Shown: positions 1 to 11,547, numbered from the stretch's first letter. The stretch: 20,451 nt of DNA from Temnopleurus reevesii (GCA_036244855.1 BQKZ01001784.1:24193-44643); one strand, 5' to 3'. The notes: generated by a model from the sequence alone, not told the origin. Numbers and translations are program-made.

Positions 1-290
1 GTTTTATATGGCGGCCATTTTGAAATTCAAAATGGCGGCTGAAGACGTGGTCATAAAAGATAGAACCAAATATTTTTGGATTAAGCATCACAAAATCATC
101 AAGGTTAGACAAAAAACAACAAATTTGGGGTAGAAATGCCCAAAATATGGCCAAAAATGGGTTTTCTATGGCGGCCATTTTGAAATTCAAAATGGCGGGT
201 GAAGACGGGGTCAGAAAAATCGGAACCAAAGTTTTTTGGATTCAGCACACCCAAATTGACAAAGTTAACTCAAAAAATCAATTTTAACAC
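1..290. repeat. 160-bp-period repeat, about 1.8 copies
   Basis: The block beginning at base 1 starts again at base 161 with only scattered differences (GTTTTATATGGCGGCC versus GTTTTCTATGGCGGCC), so the period is 160 bp. Similarity fades near 280-290. Each unit opens with a near-perfect palindrome of two 10-base arms around one central base (15-35 and 175-195; arms CCATTTTGAA / TTCAAAATGG). Because the window begins inside the block, a longer array may continue to the left. I cannot assign it to a named satellite or transposon family. Confidence 0.8.
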
Positions 291-843
291 GAAAATCGCA
301 CGGGAGCCATTTTCTCGACATAGAGTAGACTGCACTAAAAGGCTTTTCTGTTTTCGATCAGACGATTTGAAGACACTACAATTTTGAATCGGATACCGAA
401 ATTGACAGAAAACTCGGTAAGATAAACGTTATATTATTTCTCGTGATATTAACTTTTCAGTCCAGTAAGTTTGCTGTATGATTCTTAAGTTAGATCATGA
501 GTCCTTTTAACCTCATAATTAATACTTTTACTTATTAATGTTAAGACAAGTTAGCTCAAATTAAAACTGTTCTCGTCCAGTTTTACAATTCAGTCCCACG
601 TATTAATTTTGATGCACCTCTCGCCTCCCTCCAATATTTTGGAGATTCTTGAAGTTGTAGTTGTAGTTGTAGATCATAGTTGGAAATGTCATGATGGAGC
701 AGGTCCAATGATTTGTGAAGTACCTCAATTTATCACTAACGACTGGAGCATTAAGAAAAATAGCATTGAAACCTACCCACGGCCACGTTCTATATTGTGT
801 CACTGGCGGAACAAATGAAATGGGGGTGGGGGGGAGAGGGTGT
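291..843. other. Intergenic DNA, no gene seen
   Basis: AT-rich sequence with stop codons in all frames beyond short chance ORFs. It holds a small GTTGTA microsatellite (about 652-672) and a G-rich run at 821-838. No coding similarity, promoter element or RNA gene could be recognised. Confidence 0.6.
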
Positions 844-1226
844 GGCAAACCCGGAGATTGGTGCCCAGATTGCGTGTGTGCGTCACGTAAAAATTGCAAA
901 CATCGGCAACAGAAGTCCAAAATACACACAGGTAACCATCCACAAAACAAGTCGCAAAGCGACTTTAAGTTTAATCACATTTTATAAACAGAATAATGGT
1001 TTTGAATGTTATTTTCTTTCCCCTCTTCCGTATTTCAAGAAATTCTTTGAAAATTTTATTGATTTTGATGTTAAAAAAGTGTCAAATTAGCCAACTTTGC
1101 AAATGTTTGTTGGTCGAATTTGGTGCAAAAATAATTGCAGACGCGACGTACTACCGCACGCTTCCATAGGATTGTACACAAATTGAATACATTGCGTGCA
1201 TCTGGCCCCTAATCTCCGGGTTTACC
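844..1226. mobile_element. MITE-like element with about 30-bp terminal inverted repeats
   Basis: The left arm at 844-872 (begins GGCAAACCCGGAGATTGG) is matched in reverse complement by 1195-1226 (reads GGTAAACCCGGAGATTAGG on the minus strand). The roughly 380 bp between carry no open transposase frame, so this is a non-autonomous, MITE-type candidate. The target-site duplication is unclear, so exact ends and superfamily are not assigned. Confidence 0.65.
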
Positions 1227-1901
1227 AGGAGTATTTACACAAGAAAAGGGTGTTCGACTGACTTAGCTCATTATATTAATTAATCTTTTTGTGCCATTTT
1301 CTTAATAATGTTAGTTTTCTGATTCTCATTATTTACAGAAAAGGAGCTTTAAATTGTTTGTAGACTTCTGATTATTCTTATTAGTATGCCTAACAGTTAG
1401 ATCTAACGTTAAGCTTGTTGTAAAAAATACTGGTGTCCCTGTTTTTCCAAAAATATGTATACGATGGCTCTAAAATATATTGAAATCATCAATATAAATT
1501 GTGTAATTTACAAATGGACATTGAAAGAAAGACATTGAAATTGTTTTAAAACAAGATTTCATGAACCTTTATTTTTCATTCGATTTTTTATGATTTGTGG
1601 TTGTGAAGTTCTATCTTAGCCACAAAAAATGATTAATAAAAAGAAATTAAAGGTGAATAATAGAAGAAAGTTAGCACGATTATAAAAGATGGCATGTCAC
1701 TTGTGACAGACCACATGAAATTGAACTTCAAGATTTCATTTTCAACTGAATTTTCAGTGACGGAATTTACAGTATACACATTTTAACAAAATAGTGGAGA
1801 AAAAGTAATAGCATATTTCCAATTTGATGAAGATACATTGTAATTGAATTTGCACTAATATGATTCCTTGATTAACCCCCTCTCTTCTATTCTACTAACA
1901 G
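1227..1901. other. 5' flank or upstream intron of the transporter gene
   Basis: AT-rich, with no coding signal. It ends in a pyrimidine-rich stretch (about 1877-1893) and an AG at 1900-1901. This looks like a splice acceptor, with a branch-like GATTAAC at 1870-1876. If used, there is at least one non-coding first exon upstream that I cannot locate, and the promoter lies further left. Confidence 0.45.
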
Positions 1902-1960
1902 AGTGGGAAAAAGCAATATTTTGAATTGGACAACAAAAGCACCCTTACCCAGATGCCATA
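1902..1960 (+). promoter_or_regulatory. Predicted 5'UTR part of coding exon 1, with minimal uORF
   Basis: Lies between a good splice acceptor (AG at 1900-1901) and the ATG at 1961. An upstream ATG at 1953 opens a two-codon frame (Met-Pro-stop, 1953-1961) whose stop shares its last base with the main start: ATGCCATAATG. The main ATG has A at -3, a favourable context. The tiny uORF could lower or tune translation by termination and reinitiation. That role is inferred only from the sequence arrangement. Confidence 0.5.
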
Positions 1961-2140
1961 ATGAAGATGAGCAAGTCTTTCCGGATTGTAGCCTTGTGCT
2001 CCTTAGCTAACTTCATCAATGCTGCGGACCGTGTCATCATGCCCATAGCCATTGTTCAGATGGCCGACGTCTACCAGTGGAGTATGTCGCTGCAGGGTTG
2101 GATCCTGAGTGCTTTTGCTTATGGTTACATAAGCAGCCAG
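1961..2140 (+). CDS. Transporter exon 1 (residues 1-60)
   Basis: Starts at the ATG at 1961 and ends in phase 0 at a GTAGGT donor. It encodes a short N-terminus, TM1 (about residues 8-33, with the DRVIMPIAI segment typical of SLC17/PHT4 proteins) and most of TM2 (QGWILSAFAYGYISSQ). MADVYQWS between them matches the usual place of the luminal or extracellular loop. A second Met at residue 3 is the only close alternative start. Confidence 0.85.
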
Positions 2141-4265
2141 GTAGGTGCATTAGAATATAGGAGTTTTGATTTCATTCGTCACAGTCAGTCGACCCAAAGT
2201 ACATGTAACATTTTGCACGTAGCTGCGCATTGTTACATGACAGCTCTGATTAATCTGTGAACAGCCCTTTGAATCTGTGACGAGCATTTCTTGATTTCCC
2301 GTTCAGTCTCTGATCTGTAACAAGCCCATAAACGAGAACGTGTCTATTGTGTACATGCCATTGTGACGTCGGCTGGAACTAGTTGACTGAAATCGGAACT
2401 GATTTGGGGAGTGAATGAACGAGAGCAGTCACTGTGTTGACATTGATTGACCTTTACTTCTGGTCAACTGTGACTCTGACTGTGACGAATGAAATCGGAA
2501 ACTCCATTATATAAAGTATTATTAGTAACCGCATCAGAAATCTGAGCAAGCCAAGTTTTAAACCCTACATCTGATTTGGATAGTATGGTAAATTATTTTC
2601 TTGTATTGCCTGCGCAGAAAAGTCTATGGCGAAATGCGCGTAAAAACTGAGGGCATAATACAGTGCGACTAACTGCTTGTACTTGTTGATGGCCCAATCT
2701 TGATGAAGATATATGTTGATGATGTCACAATGGCATACAAAGTGACATTAGATAGCAACTCAAAATTTTGGTGGTTGTTTTCCACAGTGAAGCCTTTATT
2801 AATTGGGAACTCTCCCTGGGAATTATTATTTATACATGTATTTTAGATATATATATTGAAATATTTTTAAATGTTTCTGATTCCGCTCTAGATGTCTGAT
2901 TTGGTAAATAATAGCAATTGTGAAATGCCTCAGGGCTGACACAGCACTCTCATCTCCAATTCTGGGGATATATAGCCCAGAGGCTATTCAATATTGCTAC
3001 AATATACATGTACCAAACTTTGAAATGATAATGGTAATGATAAAGACAAAGACTTGTATTGCACATATTTTAATAGTTGGCAAGACTCTCATGTGTGCTA
3101 TAAACATGCTTAATGACTAATATTTGCAAGAATGACTGTATAGCATATCAAGCTGTAAATCTAGATTACAATAAATCTAGATTACAATAAATGAAATAAG
3201 TTGAATTGTTTTTAACCATTGAGTACTGGATTATAAAATTCCCATAGACTTTATGCATGGCCTACCCGGTTCCAGTAGTTCAAAGGTTAAGAATGGCAAT
3301 GCCTTGGTATCAACATACATGTATCAGACCCGAAACCCTGAAAACCACAGCTTATATAAAAATATGCCAACTGGTGGAGCTGTTGAATTCCATATTATTT
3401 GGCCTGCTGGTTCTACAACAAAAGGCCTGTTGATGCAAAGGCACAATTTCCATGTTTGATTAGTTTTTGCTCTTTTTAGAAGGAAACATTTGTGACACGA
3501 CACCTAAAAAACAACAGGCAGAGGTATACTACAGGAAACAGGCAATGTGCTTGAATGTGCGATGACTGTATCTGTTCAGCATGAACTTTATGTCACTTTT
3601 ACTAAAGTACAGTTCAAATATTTGCACAAGTTAAAAAGCTGGGAGTCTGAATATTTAGAAAGTAAATAAACTGGAAGTTGAAACGTGGCAAATTGTGTTG
3701 TCACACTTGCCCTTTCAAAACTGATGTGCATAGTTTGTGCATTACAAGCAAGTATTTGGGACATAGTTTTGATCTGTACATGGGCGGATAAACGATATTA
3801 ATTTAAGCCCACATTACATTACAAACCTTCACAATATGAATTCAGGAGACCTGTTAAAAAAAAATCATATTTCATATCAACATTCACTCCCCACCAGTGC
3901 CTTCTAAAACGAATATATGAAGTCGAGCTTTTGTCCAAAACTGGCAAGATTTTTCATCCAATCAAACAACCAGTGGTGCTAGCATGCGGTGCACCAGAAA
4001 ATAATTTATAAAGCATAATTTGTCAATCTTTCAAAAGAAAAATAGGATTTAGTACAAAATAAGGTCACATTTACTCATTATCAACCATGTTCTACCAATG
4101 TCAGGCCCAATTCTGAAGAGAAAACACATATTTCCGGGTATTCCTGATTAAAAAAAAACCTTTCTACCCGTGGTGCCATTTTCCAGATATTCAATAACTG
4201 GTGGTGGTCTGCTTGCCAAAATTCAGAACCCATGTTGCACAGTTCAAAGGGTATTGACCCCACCA

Positions 4266-4308
<43 letters not shown>

Positions 4309-7300
4309 GCAGATTATAGGTGGAAAAGCAGCACAGAAGTTTGGAGGAAAGTTGACCCTAGGAGTAGCAGTGGCAGTCTGGTCCTTGTCTACATTCATGA
4401 CCCCAGTAATAGGAGGCTCATTTACCGTAAGTTCAGGGTCCATTTCATGATTAATATACAGTATATTTATTGTCCCTGTCCCTCTGCTAATAGGCGGATT
4501 TACTTCTATATTCAAATTTATGTGCTTTTCTCGCCACTGAACCTAGTTGTAACGTGGTATTCCTTAAACCGTTTGATAACAATAAGACTACAATACTTGA
4601 AATCCAGTTTGCATTCATTACTCTTTGCTATGTAGGGCAAGTCTCAGGCAAGATTTAGGGTTGTCAAGAACAACTTTTGTGTTAAAGGTATGCATACAAT
4701 TTGCATCCATTAGTAAACTCGCTTATTGTCTAGGGTTATACAGGTACTCCTTTTAGGACACACTTGTGACATCCCTTAAAATCCCCACACTAACTGACGT
4801 CCTCAAAACTGTGCCAGCATCAGTTTCTTAGCTTGTTGGCTGTAAAGGTTTCATGCAGATGCTCTATGTTTGTATCTCATTTATAAATTGTGCATAGCAC
4901 TTAGCAGTACAAGGTGTGTTTATTTTGTGCTCTTAATTTGTCTGTCATGTCTATAGTGTAACGCTCTTTCACATGTCTTACTGTAAAACCCAATATAAAA
5001 TTTCATTAATCACTACAGTCAACCTCGCCTAAGTCGAATCTATCGGGACCGAAGAAAAAACTTCGACTTACATAAAATTCGACATTCGCGGAAGTCGATT
5101 TTTTTTTGACTTATAGTTGATATTGATAATACATTAATATACATGTACATGTATGTCTTTTTATGTCTGCATTTGCGATTGTAAATACATTTGCCAAGAG
5201 TGATACAATCAATTTATTTGTGCTCCAATTTGTAGATTTTAATTTGTCTTCTTCCTGGATCGTGAAGTCAACGATTGGGGAAGAGTGTGTCAATGAATTA
5301 CACATTGATGATTGATTATCTAATTTACGTAAAATCCAAACTACATTGATCAGTTGATATCGCCATGAGCAAACTATATGATATGGATTTGTTCCATTTA
5401 TCATAATCACCACCACCACCATCACCATCATCATCATTTTCATCATCATCAATCTCATTTCACCATCATCATGTGTGTGTGCAGTTATTTTGAGAAACTG
5501 TAAGAAAGTTCTGAGCAGAAACATTGGGAACTGATTTTGAGTTGTTGTTGTACCAAAAACAATTATATTTGAAACTCAAATGACAGAAAATAATGGTGTA
5601 ACAATTTCCATCATATTATATTACGGGCGACTTCTTGATCTTGTTCTTCATTGCGTGAAGAACCGAGGCCTAGGTGGGAGCCGTAAATGAGGCAGGCTGC
5701 AACATGCACTGCATTTATATGTACATGTATGCACTGCACACGGCGTGCTAAATTTGAGTGATGACAAAAAGTGGGCGCGGCTCACATATTTTCGCACAAG
5801 TGCAAAGAAGGGGTGTGATTAGGGCCGGGGGAAAAGTAAAACTTCTTATCGCGTGGAAAGCGCGGTGATGGCCTATTAACACACGCCCACCCTGCCAATC
5901 ATATTCTAGAACCCACCCAACCAACTCTGGGCCCCGCGCAGCATGTTGATGATGTGGGCGTGTTTGATCTGAATCAAATTCACTTCACTGTGTGTGTTGA
6001 TTTGCCACCCTTCTCCACATTACCACGTGTCAAGAGCGCACGTACGTGTCTCACTCAAATGTTGCGAATACACTCGTACTCGCACTACACACACACATTC
6101 AACCATGTCTTTTCCCCTTGCTTCATGCATCTGGGATATGCTCATGTCACAGATGAGGCTAGGTCGCGTGACAAGCGCTCGCGTGCGATATTTTTTATCG
6201 AGGGGAAAAACAATTCGACTTATGTGACGAATATAACATGTATTCAGGCCAATGCGGACTGAAAATTAGAATCGACATGTGCGAAATTCGACTTGTAAAA
6301 TTCGACTTAATTGAAGATTATTTTAAAGAGATAAGTAAAGAGAAAATCGGGACTTTTTCCTTNCGGCTCTTTCACATGTCTTACTGTAAAACCCAATATT
6401 TTAGCATATACATAAAATTTCAGTAATCACCAATTTCAAGCCTATTTTAATCAAATTTTCAGATGACACACAATGCTATGTGAATTCTGATCAGTGAAAA
6501 TTTAAGTAGGTTCATGATCTCTCAATTAGCACAAATAAAATCCCAGAAAAATATCAGCATATTCAGTATTTAAAAGAAATTAATTTCACAGTAAAATTAG
6601 TACGGTTATTCTGTGATTTTATTTGTTTGTTTTTTCCCTTTTTCTAGATACTTGTAATGTCCCGGATAATTCTCGGCTTCGCTGAAGGGTTCTGCCTGCC
6701 CACCATCTTCCACATCTTTGCTCACAATGTGCACACGGATGAGAGATCTAAATCCTTTGGTTACCTGGTTGCTTTAGGCTCTCTTGGACAGACAGTTGCT
6801 GCTGTTGTAAGTAATCATTGGTTTCCTGGACGAGGTTTTACTAAGTTGTTTTACTAAGTTGTTCTTGAAGTTAATAACAACTCTAAGAAAGAAAGACAAA
6901 CGTTAACACCGATAATAGATCTAAATTGTTTGGTTACCTGGTAGTTAGGCTCTCTTGGACAGACAGTTGCTGCCATTGTAAGTAATAATTGGTTTCCTGG
7001 ACGAGGTTTTACTAAGTTGTTCTTTAAGTTAAGAAGGACTCTAAGAACAAAAGACGGGTGTGCACACGGATGAGAGATCTAAATCCTTTGGTTACCTGGT
7101 TGCTTTAGGCTCTCTTGGACAGACAGATGCTGCTGTTGTAAGTAATACTAGGTTACCTAGGCGAGGTTTTATGAAGTTTTTATTGAAGTTAAGAATGCCT
7201 CAAAGACAGACTGGAGTATGTCCTTGAATGTTGGAATTTTAAGTTTCTCAACCGTTTAAAACAAGAACTGATAAAATTCATTCTTAAGGCAGTCGCACAC

Positions 7301-10300
7301 CACACAAATTTCAGTGATGCAACCTCGCAACCAATTTTGCAACTACTGAAACACGCTATAATATATCATCCCACAGCAAGATACTTGATACTTATAATAC
7401 TTCATTGAATTTCAAGTATCAAGTACTTCGCAGTGAGACGACGTATTACACCTTGTTTCAGTAATTGCAAAACTGGTCGCGAGGACGTACAACTAAAATT
7501 TGTCCAGTGATTGGTGTCACTCAAGTCACTTGTAGTCATTCTTAACCTGGTTAAAAATTGTCCTATATGATGTAGGCTCTCTGAGACAGACAATTGTTGC
7601 TTTTGTAAGTTTCAATGGAAACTACAATTGCTTGTCACACCCAAGTGCAAACCCTGACATATGTGAGATATCATTCCTTTTATTTGATTACCTAATTGCT
7701 TTAGGCTTGGACAGACAGGGGCCGCTTTTGTAAGTAGCCCTTCAAGTATTAAGTTGAACTGTAATTGCTGTTTACACCCAATTTGACAACTCATCATTTC
7801 TTGCCAATGTAATATGATGTACATATACTAGGTATAGACATTTATATGCCTGACACTGCTTTGTTTGAATCTTAGATCTGTCCATGTCTGGCTTAGTCTA
7901 TGATATTATACATATTACTATTACTTGTAATTGTGATCATGTACATGCACACAAAAAAGTTAATGTGTACATGAAACATTTGGATATGTAGATGAAAAAA
8001 GGTTGCCCCAGCACCGTGCAATGACCCTCACACCACTTTCTTTCTTTGTCTCTTAGATCTGTCCATGGCTGACTCGATCTATGGTATTCAATGTATGTTG
8101 TGTGATTGATACTTGCGATATTGGATTAAACATGAAAAAGTTGCCCAAACCCCATGTTATGACCCATACGCTCCTCTGTTTCTATGAATCTCAGATCTGT
8201 CCACGGTTGGCTTGGTTTAAGATATTCTATGTTTTAAGAATATTATGTAATTATGATAATGAAAAATTCCCTAACATCATGTAATGACCCAAACACAATA
8301 TGAATCTTAGAAGTCCACGCCTGGCTCGATCTACATATATGATGTTATATGTATTTGGAGCGATTGGTAATGGCGATCATGGATTTAAGATGAAAACGTT
8401 CCCCAACCCCATGTAATGACCCAAAACGTCTCTCTTTCTTTCTTACTTTTATTTTTAGATCTGTCCAAGGCTGGCTTGGTCAATGATGTTCTATGTATTT
8501 GGAGCGATTGGTCTTGTATGGGTGCTGATATGGATCATGTTCTACCCCAAGGACACTCCTGATGATGACCCACATATGCTTCTTAATCCCAAGGTGGGTA
8601 TAGATTTAAAAATTTTGCCACTAACAAAAGGTAGTTTGAAATGATGTTTGGACAAATCCGTGGCTTTATCACGTCCTTTGGCCAAAAAAGAAATTCTTTG
8701 GTTGCCCTCGAATGCCATTAAAAAAAATAAGTATCGGTCGATCGGAAATGGGTGCATTTTGTTGATTTTTAATGAAATTGTAACATGATTTAGACAATTC
8801 CTGGTGAAAATGTGACTGAGAAGGGAGTGAAAAGCTGTAAAGCATCTGGAAATTACTTTTCATGCATAGTTCACATGTTTTTTGAGATTTGCATGACAAT
8901 TTTGTGTAATCACCCATTTCATAATATTCATAATACTGTTTCTTTTTACTTCTGGTTTTGGAAACTATGTGAGATCTGAACATCTCTCATTTAGAGATAA
9001 TTCCCTACTTTTCTTCCTTTAAGCATCATGAGGGGGGGGGGGGTACTTTTCTGCATCAAAGAAACACTGTGTTGTAATGATATCATTGTTAGTCAACATC
9101 GAGAAATATGCATAAATGTGCATTACTAATGAGCTGATTAGGGTTTTTATTCCGGATCGAAAATTCAGGAGCATGTATTCCATATGTGGAATACACATGC
9201 CAAATGTCATTATGAAATTTTCCATCTCCGCATGCCCCCATCTTGATAGTCATCTAAATAACCCAGTCTATTTTATATGGTTAAGACTTGATGTGCGAAC
9301 AAAAAAATATGGCTGCATCATACAATGAACAGATTAAAAATGTTATGTTTTCCCCTATTTAGGTTGACACAACAAACAGCGTATATTGGATGAGCTACAT
9401 CTCCCATCGGTCTCTCTGGGCAATCTACATTGCACACTTTACAATGAACTGGTCAAATTACATTGTGTTGTCATGGTTACCGACGTACCTGCAGAGGCAT
9501 CTTGGAGCTAACAAACAAGACGTCAGTTTCACAGCTCTTCCCTACGTCATGAATTCATTAGTTGGTGTTGGTAAGCGAATGTGGTGCATTATCATCATAG
9601 ATGTCAACTGTTGCAGAATATGCATGAGGCGTATCTTCATGAAAATTCAAAGCTTTTATGACAACTGAACGGATGAGGGAATGGATATTGTCATGTTTTC
9701 TTTCAGTTAGGTTAAGGGGGTGTTGCTCAAAAGTTGCACTTGATCGCAAGTTACAGTTGATCGGAACGCGCAATTAAAATCATTGTTTCATGCGTGTCTT
9801 GTTAAATGTGCATACCGTGCGCAAATGAAAATGCATGTTACAATTTTCAAAGTTGATTTTGAACAACACCCCCTAAGTGCTGCATTATTTGTATTTTAGT
9901 TTTGATCTCATACATATTCCGGAACAGTTGGCATCTCTGTATTTATTTATTGTACGGTAAGTTACTAAATGTGTTCATCATGACAGATTAACATATATGT
10001 AGATAATTTCTCGGTGGATGATGAGTAAATTAAAAAATATTTTGAGATAGAAAAGCTTTGACCCTATTGTAAATACTTTCTCAAATAAGGGGAAAGACAA
10101 GAACAAATTTAGGATATGTATTTCAGAATACATCCTAAATCATTGAGTGAGTATTTAGATTAGCATTCCGCACTACAGCATGTGGGCGGGGTCAACAAGG
10201 CAGAAGTTAGGAGGAAAATGAGGAAGACGGATAAGAACATTTTCAGAATACCATTCTTAGAAACTGACGAGCTTATGATAAGAATGATATCAGAATATGG

Positions 10301-11515
10301 CCCCAGTAAAGCCATGCTCTAATGTATTTTGCGTTTGTTTCAAACATTGAAACCATTTACCATCCTTCTTTCTTCTGCAGCGGCCGGTCATTATGCCGAT
10401 TATTTGATCTCCCAGAAACATTGGACGACGTTATCGGTGAGACGAGTGATGACAAGCATAGGACTCCTAGGCCCAGCTCTCTTCATATTTCTCTTTAGCT
10501 CAGTCGATCACCTTGCTTTGGCTGTATGGTAAGCGAAATATGTGGGAAATAGGCAAGTTTACTTAAAGACAGTCGAACCTGCTTTAGCGACCACCTGTCC
10601 GTAAAGGCCACCTTCCTTGACTCCCCAGAGTGCAATTTACCTGTAAATGGACCTGTCCATAGAGACCATCTGCTGTTAAAGACCACTTTTTTTCCGACTC
10701 CCTTGGGTGAACTTTGTAGACAGGTTTGACTGTTTATTCAAATTGATGTGCATTTCTTACCAATGAACGTATATTCCTTAAACCTGTTGATAACAATATA
10801 ATTGCAATACTTGGAATCCACTTTGCATATAGTACTTGTTGCTGGGGAAGATTTAGGGTTGTCAAGGACAACCTTTGTGATAGAGATAGGCATACAATTT
10901 GTATCTATTAGTAAACCCGCCTATGCGACACTTTATTTATGTCTGACACAGACATATGGGACTTAAGAGAAAAGTAGAAGTAATGCTTGTAAATTATTTT
11001 GGCTCAAGTAGTTCAGAAAGAGAAGTAAAATAGGAGAAAGTTCTGGTAATATGTTATCCTCAACTTTCCACTTTTGAAAAGTTGCAGAGTGCAACTGACT
11101 TTTGCTTGATGCTTAGGCGCACTGCATGATTACAAAATCAAAATATATGTATCATTGCGTGATATAAGTGAATAAACATTCTTGACAGTTACATCATAAG
11201 GCTTGATGATGATTATACATTTCCTAGAGTATACATACTAAAACTTCAATTTTTTAACTTTTGAAGGAGATTATAAGGATAGGTATCACAAGGCAACCCC
11301 ATTTAATCCATTCCCTTGTTGATTTTTGCAGCTTCATCTCAATATCTCTTGGTCTTTGTGGATGTAACTCCTCCGGTCACATGAGTAACCATGCGGACGT
11401 AGCACCCAATCACGCAGGAATAACCTTTGCTGTCTCAAATACTTTGGTAAGATCAAAGCATAAATCATAAGCAAGAATTATCATTATTAGTATTTGAAAA
11501 TGTCTCTTCTCATGT

Positions 11516-11547
<32 letters not shown>

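Larger units (their letters stand above)
2141..4312 (+). other. Intron 1
   Basis: GT at 2141 to AG at 4312. It contains an inverted-repeat element 20 bp inside the donor (2160-2505), a 16-bp unit repeated twice (about 3157-3190, TCTAGATTACAATAA), and a long CT microsatellite forming the polypyrimidine tract at the acceptor. Nothing coding was recognised in the remaining about 1.7 kb. Confidence 0.8.
4427..6647 (+). other. Intron 2, holding a dispersed repeat and a transposon
   Basis: Contains copy A of a dispersed repeat (4510-4725), the pogo-like element starting at 5016, an assembly N at 6363 and a repeated flank after it. The rest (6430-6640) is AT-rich with a good polypyrimidine tract before TTTCTAG. 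Confidence 0.75.
6807..8458 (+). other. Intron 3, built largely of decayed copies of exons 3 and 4
   Basis: The first part carries copies of the exon 3 end with donor and early intron; the second carries copies of exon 4 with acceptor. A spacer at about 7216-7560 shows no copy. Each copy is listed separately. Confidence 0.8.
9571..10380 (+). other. Intron 5
   Basis: Holds a Harbinger-like MITE (9716-9873) and a hairpin (10107-10140). The rest is AT-rich, with a good polypyrimidine tract and TTCTGCAG at the end. Confidence 0.78.
10529..11331 (+). other. Intron 6
   Basis: Contains a 163-bp inverted-repeat element (10570-10732) directly followed by copy B of a dispersed repeat (10735-10924). 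Nothing recognised in the remaining about 400 bp. Confidence 0.75.

Noticed and set aside
199..387. 62-codon frame in the 160-bp repeat
   Set aside because: It starts inside repeat DNA and has no recognisable features.
4081..4515. 144-codon minus-strand frame
   Set aside because: Lies antisense to exon 2 and contains the GA repeat translated as Arg-Glu. The plus-strand exon explains the region.
5111..5524. 137-codon minus-strand frame inside the pogo-like element, considered as a transposase
   Set aside because: No DDE or helix-turn-helix signs; part is CAT/CAC microsatellite. Probably chance.
7060..7146. Copy 3 of exon 3 as a functional alternative exon
   Set aside because: It has a donor and open frame but no acceptor at its 5' edge and is only a partial exon.
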